Positions 53,863 to 61,400 of a DNA stretch of 64,000 nucleotides are shown here, in pieces. The stretch is from Cyclobacterium salsum (GTDB lineage Bacteria > Bacteroidota > Bacteroidia > Cytophagales > Cyclobacteriaceae), in the NCBI RefSeq assembly GCF_010119245.1, contig NZ_WNKG01000015.1:52888-116887 (forward strand), in the 5' to 3' direction. A model generated the notes under the pieces. It was given only the letters and a program-made list of their open reading frames with translations. It had not been told where the DNA came from and ran no database searches. The translations under genes and the position numbers were made by a program. Positions within the stretch are counted from its first letter, which is position 1, and every line of letters starts with the position of its first letter.

Positions 53863-55253
53863 GACTTCTATCGCTATTTTTCAGTTGTTTCTTCGTTGCG
53901 GGCTGCGGTATAGGACATGCTCAGGAAGTACTCACCTATAATGACTTCATGGCATGGGTTCAGGATTACCACCCGGTAGCGAGACAAGCAGAACTTACGC
54001 TTGATTTGGGAGAACAGGAGCTAAGAATGGCCCGGGGAGGGTTTGATCCTTTTGTTTTTGGAAATCTGGACCAAAAGCAATTTAAAAATACGGAGTATTA
54101 CAACAAACAGGAGGCAGGTATCTCCGTTCCTACGCTGGCGGGTGTAGAACTGTTAGGATTGGTGGAACGAAATACGGGAACATTCCTAAGTTCAGAAAAC
54201 CAGGTTCCCGATAATGGGCTTTTTGCTGTAGGAGCAGCAGTTAACCTTGGTAAGGGTTTATTGATTGATCAGCGGAGAGCCAGCTTACAGCAAGCGAAAA
54301 TTTATGCACAGGCCACCGAAGCGGAACGCATTCAGGTTTTGAATGACTTGTACTTACAGGCCGTCGAAGTCTACTGGAAGTGGGCCGGTGCCCATGCCAA
54401 CCTGTTGGTAAGAGAGGAAGGGCTGCGACTGGCCTCGATACGGTTTGAGGGGATCAAATCCAGTTTTGAGCAGGGAGACCTGCCTGCCATTGACACGGTG
54501 GAAGCCTACACTCAGGTGCTGAGTCGGGAAATACAGCTTCAAAAAGCCCAAAATGACTATTTTAACCGTACCCAGACCTTGAATGTCTATTTGTGGGACA
54601 TGGACCAAAATCCCTTGGTGATCGATCCGGAAATTGTCCCTCAGCAATTGGAAGGGTATGTTCCGGGACTGATCGATGAGCAGGCATTCCGGGAGTTAAT
54701 TGCCCGGCACCCTGAGCTGCAGTTGTTGGATTACGATCTGGATCACCTTGAGATCGAGCGCAGGTATAAGGCGGAGCAGCTTAAGCCGGTCGTGAAACTT
54801 AAGTACAATTTTCTTACAGAAAATTTTGGAGGGCTTGAAGGAATCGGCTTTATGGAAAATAACTATAAATTCGGTATACAAGTATCCAGTCCCTTGTTTT
54901 TACGAAAAGAGAGAGGAGGGCTGGGCCTAACCAAAACCAAGATTGCCATGGTGTCAAACAAAAGAGAACTGAAATCACAACAACTTCGGGCAAAACTGGA
55001 ACAAGGAATAACGGATTATCAGGTATTAAATCAGCAAATTGCCACCTTCCGAAACAATATCAGTGGATTGGAGCGTCTGGTGGAGGGGGAGCGAGTCAAA
55101 TTTGAGTTGGGCGAAAGCTCTTTATTCTTGATCAATGCCCGGGAAACAAGCCTGTTTGATGCGCTTTTGGTCAATAATTCCCTTTTTGTGGACAAAAACA
55201 TTGCCTTCTCCAAGGTCAGGACTTCGGCTGGCCTGGGATTTGAAGGCTTATAG
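53859..55253 (+). CDS. TolC family outer-membrane efflux protein
   Basis: A 464-residue protein with a signal peptide; VAGC (Cys16) could be a lipobox, so it may also be lipid-anchored. Long helical segments with TolC repeats (LRMARGGFDPFVFGNLDQKQF..., and the second repeat LEIERRYKAEQLKPVVKLKYNFLTENFG) form the trans-periplasmic channel of the exporter. It overlaps the HlyD gene by four bases; the App1 gene follows after 2 bp. Confidence 0.9.
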   Translation: MRLLSLFFSCFFVAGCGIGHAQEVLTYNDFMAWVQDYHPVARQAELTLDLGEQELRMARGGFDPFVFGNLDQKQFKNTEYYNKQEAGISVPTLAGVELLGLVERNTGTFLSSENQVPDNGLFAVGAAVNLGKGLLIDQRRASLQQAKIYAQATEAERIQVLNDLYLQAVEVYWKWAGAHANLLVREEGLRLASIRFEGIKSSFEQGDLPAIDTVEAYTQVLSREIQLQKAQNDYFNRTQTLNVYLWDMDQNPLVIDPEIVPQQLEGYVPGLIDEQAFRELIARHPELQLLDYDLDHLEIERRYKAEQLKPVVKLKYNFLTENFGGLEGIGFMENNYKFGIQVSSPLFLRKERGGLGLTKTKIAMVSNKRELKSQQLRAKLEQGITDYQVLNQQIATFRNNISGLERLVEGERVKFELGESSLFLINARETSLFDALLVNNSLFVDKNIAFSKVRTSAGLGFEGL

Positions 55254-55255
55254 CC

Positions 55256-56299
55256 ATGAAGCATTTGTTTGTTTTCAGGTGGCTAACCTTTCCTTTCCGG
55301 TATGCTTTTTCAAAAATCAAAAAAAAGATTGGAAAGCTGGACCGGTTACGACTTGAGGTCTTTCTCGTTATTGGAAATGGATCGCAGGTTTTTCTGAAGG
55401 GCAGGGTGATGGAAGCTTACCGTCAAAGTCGTCCTTCGGAAAAGAAGAGTGCCCTGCAGAATATATTAGCGACCATCCGCAGGTATGCCGGTAGCAGTGT
55501 GCCAGATGCCAACGTAAAAGTTCAATGGGGGAATTATGGAGTGCAATTGACGGCGGATTCGGAGGGAATATTCGAGTCCTTTTTGCATCGGTCTGATTTA
55601 GAGGAACCCCATCCTAAGACCATTCGCTTGTCATTGGTACCCGAAGAAGGGCTTGTTCCTGAAAAACCCTGGGTGGATAGGAAAATCCAGCAGATCGTAA
55701 AACCTTCTCCAAGGGCCTTAATTTCAGATATTGATGACACCGTGATCATATCCAAGGCGACCAATCTGGGGGAAAAGCTGTGGCTTTCGGTATCAAAAAA
55801 CGCGTATACCCGAAGACCCTTTCCCGGTGTGAGCGAATTCTACCAGTTACTTACCCATGATGGGGAATATCCGGTCTTTTATGTTTCCAGCAGCGATTGG
55901 AACCTTTTTGATCTCATTAGGGATTTTTTAACCTTCCGAAGCATTCCCCTTGGCCCTATTTTACTTAAAGACAGGCATGTGAACCTACGGAATATCTGGA
56001 AATCCGGAGGAGGAAACCACGATCATAAATTGGAAAAGATTCGTTTTCTAATGGAGTTTTTTCCCGAGCAGCAATTCCTGTTGATAGGAGACAGTGGACA
56101 GCATGACCCGGAGCTGTATGCAGAGGTTATTCGGGACTTTCCCGGAAGAATCGAGGCGGTCGTTATCCGCAGGGTAAGGAAAGAAGATGTCGCCAGAGAA
56201 GAAAAGCTGAACCGTTTACTGCCTCCCAATAAGGTGGCCTGGGTTAAAACCACCCGGGAAGCACTAGATCATGCAAAGGAGTATTTTTCCGTTTCATAA
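55256..56299 (+). CDS. App1-type phosphatidate phosphatase (DUF2183)
   Basis: A 347-residue HAD-like protein of the App1 family. Motif I is D158-I-D160-D161-T, then RPFPGVSEFYQLL, motif II-like FYVSSSDWNLFDLIRDFL and motif III/IV IGDSGQHDPELYAEVIRDFPGRI. Yeast App1 dephosphorylates phosphatidic acid. It directly follows the TolC gene (2-bp gap), so the exporter operon includes a predicted lipid phosphatase, which hints at a lipid or lipid-linked substrate; that link is inferred. No signal peptide was found. Confidence 0.85.
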   Translation: MKHLFVFRWLTFPFRYAFSKIKKKIGKLDRLRLEVFLVIGNGSQVFLKGRVMEAYRQSRPSEKKSALQNILATIRRYAGSSVPDANVKVQWGNYGVQLTADSEGIFESFLHRSDLEEPHPKTIRLSLVPEEGLVPEKPWVDRKIQQIVKPSPRALISDIDDTVIISKATNLGEKLWLSVSKNAYTRRPFPGVSEFYQLLTHDGEYPVFYVSSSDWNLFDLIRDFLTFRSIPLGPILLKDRHVNLRNIWKSGGGNHDHKLEKIRFLMEFFPEQQFLLIGDSGQHDPELYAEVIRDFPGRIEAVVIRRVRKEDVAREEKLNRLLPPNKVAWVKTTREALDHAKEYFSVS

Positions 56300-56704
56300 G
56301 TTAAAATGCTATTTTTCGGGTTCCAAATGTCGTTATTCATGTATAATTGTTGTTTTAAAGTCTCCGCTTGAATAAATCGGGATTGGGTTTCTAACTAAAA
56401 AAAATTAATTTGCGCTATCGGAGATTTGGTTAGATCTAGACTCTGAATAGTAGTTTTTTTTTAATGGAAACGAACCCATGTCCGAAGTATTGATTAATAA
56501 GTTGCTTGTTTTTTCCATTGCTGTAGGGACGGCTTTGGTGTTAAAAGGGAAAGGGAGTAGCGTGAATTCAGCAATTCATGAGCTTTCTACGAAGGGACAA
56601 TTCGCCATATACAGCGGCTCCTGCTTGGGGATATGGTCCAATATACTACACTCAAGGTCTTTTTATCATTCATTGAATTTGGTTCAGGAAGATTTCAGGT
56701 AAGT
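56300..56704. other. intergenic stretch before the AraC-type regulator
   Basis: About 400 bp. A possible long-range CTCCG/CGGAG pair (near 56361 and 56438) is the only structure seen. A 74-codon frame at 56478-56702 is poor in sequence character and is not accepted. No clear promoter motif. Confidence 0.35.
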
Positions 56705-57904
56705 ATGGAGGCAAGCTTACTTTTATGTATCAATATTCTGTTTTTGGCCACTGTAAATGCCATTGTTTTGATAGCTATAAGTTACAGAATGGGTACCAAA
56801 ACCTATCTTTTAGGCTGGTCCTTGCTTTGCTACAGCTTGTTCTTTCTTGTTTATTTTTTATGGTTTCATGCGGGATGGATTTTACGGTTTCCCCATTTTA
56901 TACGGACCGTAAATCCACTGATGTTTTTGACTGCTCCATTTTTTTATTTTTATATCCGAAATTCCCTTTTTGACAAGACGGGTTTAAACCTTAAGGATAC
57001 GCTCCACTTTGTTCCTGCACTCCTTCATGTGCTGGATCTTTTGCCCTTTTATTTGCTGAGTTATGAGCGCAAACTGGAACTGGCAAAACTGTTTGTGGAA
57101 GATCCCAAAACACTCAATCTATATGCCAATGGTATTATTCCCACCTATATAGTCGATAGTTTCAGGATTTTTTTGATGTCAGCCTATTTGGGATACTCTC
57201 TTTGGCTGCTGTATCGGTGTAATCCAAGTTGGATAAACCCATTGCGGGAAAAGACACTCAAACATCCCCTTTCGGTTGTTGCCTTTTTGTTTGTCCTGAT
57301 CACATTTGGATACTTTTCTTATCACACCTTTTGGATGATTGAGACCCTGGCAGGATTTCAATTGCCTGGTTTGTTAGCTTTTTTTACCTGGGTAACCCTG
57401 GCGGCCATTGCCGTTTTGAGCATTTACCTTCACCTAAATCCGGAAAAGTTGCATGATTTGCAGCAAGAAAAGATTTCGGAGAAATTTGTAAACCTGGAAA
57501 TCCATTCAGGTTCCGGAATGGAAGATAAAGGAGAATTTCAAGTTGAACAGCTGGGAACGATTAAGCGGATAGCGGATTTATTGACCCAAAAACAAGTATT
57601 TCTCAGGCAGGATTTGAAAGTGGGGGAATTTGCTGAGATGGCAGGTGTGAATAGCAGAGACCTGAGTATTTTGCTTCAGAAGGTTTATCAGAAAGGCTTC
57701 AGGGAACTGGTTAATCACTATAGGATTGAATATGCCATTGATAAATTGAAGGAGGGCTATCTGGACAACCGTACCCTCGACGCTTTAAGCAGGGATAGCG
57801 GCTTCAACAGCAGGGTGACTTTTTTTAACGCGTTCAAAAAGGAGATGGGCGTAAGTCCCAGTGAATATTGGTCCCATTTTCAGTCCGGGGAAAACAACTC
57901 CTGA
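56705..57904 (+). CDS. AraC family regulator with a membrane sensor domain
   Basis: 399 residues from the ATG at 56705 (a longer frame from 56633 adds 24 unlikely residues). The N-terminal 260 residues contain about seven membrane helices (LLLCINILFLATVNAIVLIAI, LLCYSLFFLVYFLWFHAGWIL, FLTAPFFYFYIRNSL and others) and probably sense a membrane or external signal. The C-terminal 120 residues are a two-part AraC HTH: VGEFAEMAGVNSRDLSILLQKVY and TLDALSRDSGFNSRVTFFNAFKKEMGVSPSEYW. The 7TM-type AraC arrangement is known in Bacteroidota. Its target is unknown. Confidence 0.88.
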   Translation: MEASLLLCINILFLATVNAIVLIAISYRMGTKTYLLGWSLLCYSLFFLVYFLWFHAGWILRFPHFIRTVNPLMFLTAPFFYFYIRNSLFDKTGLNLKDTLHFVPALLHVLDLLPFYLLSYERKLELAKLFVEDPKTLNLYANGIIPTYIVDSFRIFLMSAYLGYSLWLLYRCNPSWINPLREKTLKHPLSVVAFLFVLITFGYFSYHTFWMIETLAGFQLPGLLAFFTWVTLAAIAVLSIYLHLNPEKLHDLQQEKISEKFVNLEIHSGSGMEDKGEFQVEQLGTIKRIADLLTQKQVFLRQDLKVGEFAEMAGVNSRDLSILLQKVYQKGFRELVNHYRIEYAIDKLKEGYLDNRTLDALSRDSGFNSRVTFFNAFKKEMGVSPSEYWSHFQSGENNS

Positions 57905-57997
57905 AATCGAGCATGTCGGAGGCGACACACGGAGGAATGATTATCCAACATGCGAGATTCCCTGTGACCATTAAGAAACAATTATAAACACATGAAA
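57902..57997. repeat. 96-bp duplicated sequence, copy 2 (inverted)
   Basis: Reverse complement of this block matches 34005-34100 at about 81 of 96 positions without gaps. At the place equivalent to the site-2 protease start (57992) an ATG opens a 22-codon frame (MKAQFIYPGRMD...) that ends at a TAA, so no second protease gene follows. Confidence 0.8.
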
Positions 57998-58497
57998 GCT
58001 CAATTTATTTACCCTGGAAGGATGGATGTAAATGAAAATTTTCACCCGCTATGGGATTAAATGAACAGGATTCCTTGCCGGAATTTTACCCATTTTTGAT
58101 ACGAAGATCACCCAATTTTGAGTATTTCACAAAACTTTATCTTTTCCAAAAAATTAACACACAACTTTCCTGAAGTGATATTTGTATTTCCTGTTCTGTA
58201 AAATGGACTTTTTTGACTAGGTGTTAAGAAAACTGCTTTTGCCGTACTTTTTCAAAGAATATTTCTCCAAACCCCTCTATCTTTCCGACCTGAATCCTAA
58301 GTAATTTTTAAAAATTTTACCAGATAGCAATGAACAGCACTCTTTCCAAAAAGCCAGTTACCAAGCCCAGTCAATAGCTGGATTTTAGCATAAAAATACC
58401 TTTCCAATTTCTATTGGTTTTTCCTTTTTCATTCAGGTAGAACACATGATTTTGGACTTTTTATAAAATAGTATCCTTTTTAGTAAACACTATAGCA
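57905..58497. other. leader region of the giant secreted protein
   Basis: About 590 bp. The first 90 bp are copy 2 of the repeat with its truncated frame. The remainder is AT-rich with no recognised gene; no full TTTG/TAnnTTTG promoter was found. Confidence 0.45.
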
Positions 58498-61400
58498 ATG
58501 AGAAAATCAATACCCTTTTTAAACCTTCAAAATCTTTTACTTGGTGAAGTCAAACTGCTCAGGATTACAGTTGGAATAATACTGTTGTTGATTTTTGGCG
58601 CACCTGCTCTAATGGCTCAGGGAAATACTTCATACGAATTTCCAACCGGAAGCAAGATTACGTTGAATGGAGCTGCAGCGGAATTATCAAACAGGAGCAG
58701 TTTTAGTCTGGAATTTTGGGCAAACTTTAGTACGACATCTGGTATTGTAAACCTGGTGGATTTTACCGGCGGAACAGATGCAGGAGGTCTAATTGTTATG
58801 GATGGAAAACTAACAGTTGATATTTCCTGTGATTTTGGATGCCTTACCAACAGTGACCCTATCTCAATAACTACAGGGGAGTGGTACCATATCGCTATTG
58901 TGTTTCATAATGGGGCATGGGATTTTTATGTAGATGGAGCTGCCAAAGGAACAAATATAGCTGATCAGGGAGGGGTAACATCGGTTCCAAATTATACGGG
59001 TTTTGGGGTAACGGATATGGTGTTTGGATTTCAAAATCATAGTGCGGTGAATGATTTTGCAGGAAAAATTGATGACATCCGCTTATGGAGTTCTTCTCGA
59101 ACCCAAACAGAGATACAAAATAACCGTAGTAAGGAAATCGCAGGAAATGAAGCAGGTCTCATTGGCTACTGGAAACTAAATGAAAGCAGTGGAACGACGG
59201 TTTCGGACAGCCAAACCAATGCAACAGCCCTAAATGGGACAAGTAGTAGTATTTTATACGGCAGGGATGGAGCCTTTCAATCAGTTGCTCAACCTACTGT
59301 CACCACCTCAGCCGCATCCTCCATCACCGCTACTGGGGCCACCCTCAGCGGCAACGTAACTGATGACGGCGGAGATCCTGTAACCGAACGTGGATTTGTG
59401 TATGCCACAAGTGCAAGCCCAACCACCTCCGATACCAAAGTACAGGTTGGAAGTGGTACGGGTTCGTTTTCGGAAGCTATAACCGGCCTTTCCGCAGAAA
59501 CCACTTACTATATTAGTGCATATGCCATTAATGGAGAGGGTACGAGCTATGGGAATGATGAGAGTTTTACGACGAGTGCACCAGCACTTGCCCCCCTCCA
59601 GTCACTGTACTGGCCAAACGAAAATATCGACAAAATAGAAGGGATTTCTTTGACCGGTTCAAGCCGTCAAGATATTGTAGCCATTGCAAGCGCTGGGTCG
59701 ATTATTGCTATAGACATTGATCAGGTCAATGAAAAAGCCTATTGGTTTGATCAAACTGATTCAAAAATTTATAGATCCAATCTTGACGGAACTAGTATTG
59801 AAGCGTTTGTGTCAAATCCTGGTTATGCAACCACTATTTTTGTGGACCATGTGAATGAATACCTGTATTGGCCCAATTATGAGGGTTCTAAGATCGAGAG
59901 GATCAAGCTTGACGGAACAGGACGAGAAGATGTCATCAGTGCAACAGATCCAATAGGCATCAGCGTAGATGTGAGTGGTTCGAAAGTTTACTGGTATGAT
60001 CAGACGAACGCGAGCATATATAGAGGTAACCTGGATGGATCTGGCAGTGAAGAATTCATCTCCAATCCCGGTTATGCTACTACCGTCTACATCGATCAAA
60101 AAAATAGTCATTTGTACTGGCCAAATAACGAAAGTTCGAAAATTGAACGGATCAAACTGGATGGAACCGGACGAGAAGATGTTATCAGTGCAACGGATCC
60201 AATAGGTATAAGCGTTGATGTGAGTGGTTCGAAAGTCTATTGGTATGATCAGACTAACGGGAGCATATACAGAGGTAACCTGGATGGATCTGGCAGTGAA
60301 GAATTTATCTCCGATCCCGGTTATGCTACTACTCTCAGTATTCCCTGGGAGCTGCCAGCCAATACTCTCCCAACAGTGGCCACTTCTTTGGTTAGTTCTA
60401 TAACAGCCACCGGAGCCACCCTCGGCGGCAACGTAACCGACGATGGTGGTGCAACAGTAACCGAACGAGGTTTTGTTTATTCTTTAACTGCCGATGATCC
60501 AACACCTACACTAGCAGAATCATCAGGTTCGGATGTGACTAAAGTGATCGTTTCCGGTACTACAGGAGTCTTTAATGAAACTATTTCCGGTTTATCGGCT
60601 TCTAGCCAATACAGCTTTGCTGCTTACGCTATCAATTCCGTTGGTACTAGCTACGGATCGGTCGAGCAGTTCAGTACAGTAAATAATCCGATAAGTGAAT
60701 ATTCCTCTGGCACTAACACTTTACCTGATACTCGGTTCTTTGGTGTTCAGTTTACTACGCCCAATACTGATCCTGCCTACAGTATGACAGGATTCACTTT
60801 TCTCGATAACACTGGTTCTACTCCCACAGGTGCCGGTAAAGTATATGTTTTTACCTCATCACCGAGTGGTCTATTGACCCCATCAGACCTTCCAACCTAC
60901 ACAGAGGACCTTCTGGGTATCAGTGATACTTGGAATGGAAGTGTTTACGGTTTCAGTGGTGGATTGAATTTGGATGCCAATACCACTTACTGGGTACTAA
61001 CAGATACAGATGGGTTTGAAGTAGGAAATGACTTTTCTAATCCCAACAACGCAATTTACGCCACAGGTTCAGGTAATAATTACGTGAATCAGCTTCAAAG
61101 GATTAATTATCAGGTGACAGGAATTGCCGTTTCCGCCTCCCCCACAGTCACTACTACAGCCATTTCCACTTTTGATGCTACTACAGCAACCCTTGGTGGC
61201 AACGTAACCGATAACGGCGGCGTAACCGTAACCGATCGCGGTATTGTGTACAACACCACAGGTACACCTACTACATCAGACACCAAAGTTCAAATCGGCG
61301 ATGGTGATGGTATTTTTTCTGACGAAATCACAGGGCTTACGGCTTCCACTACCTATTATGTTCGTGCTTATGCCATTAATGGAGTGGGCACGAGTTATGG

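Noticed and set aside
56478..56702. 74-codon frame before the AraC-type gene
   Set aside because: It has no recognisable features and overlaps the upstream extension of the regulator's frame.
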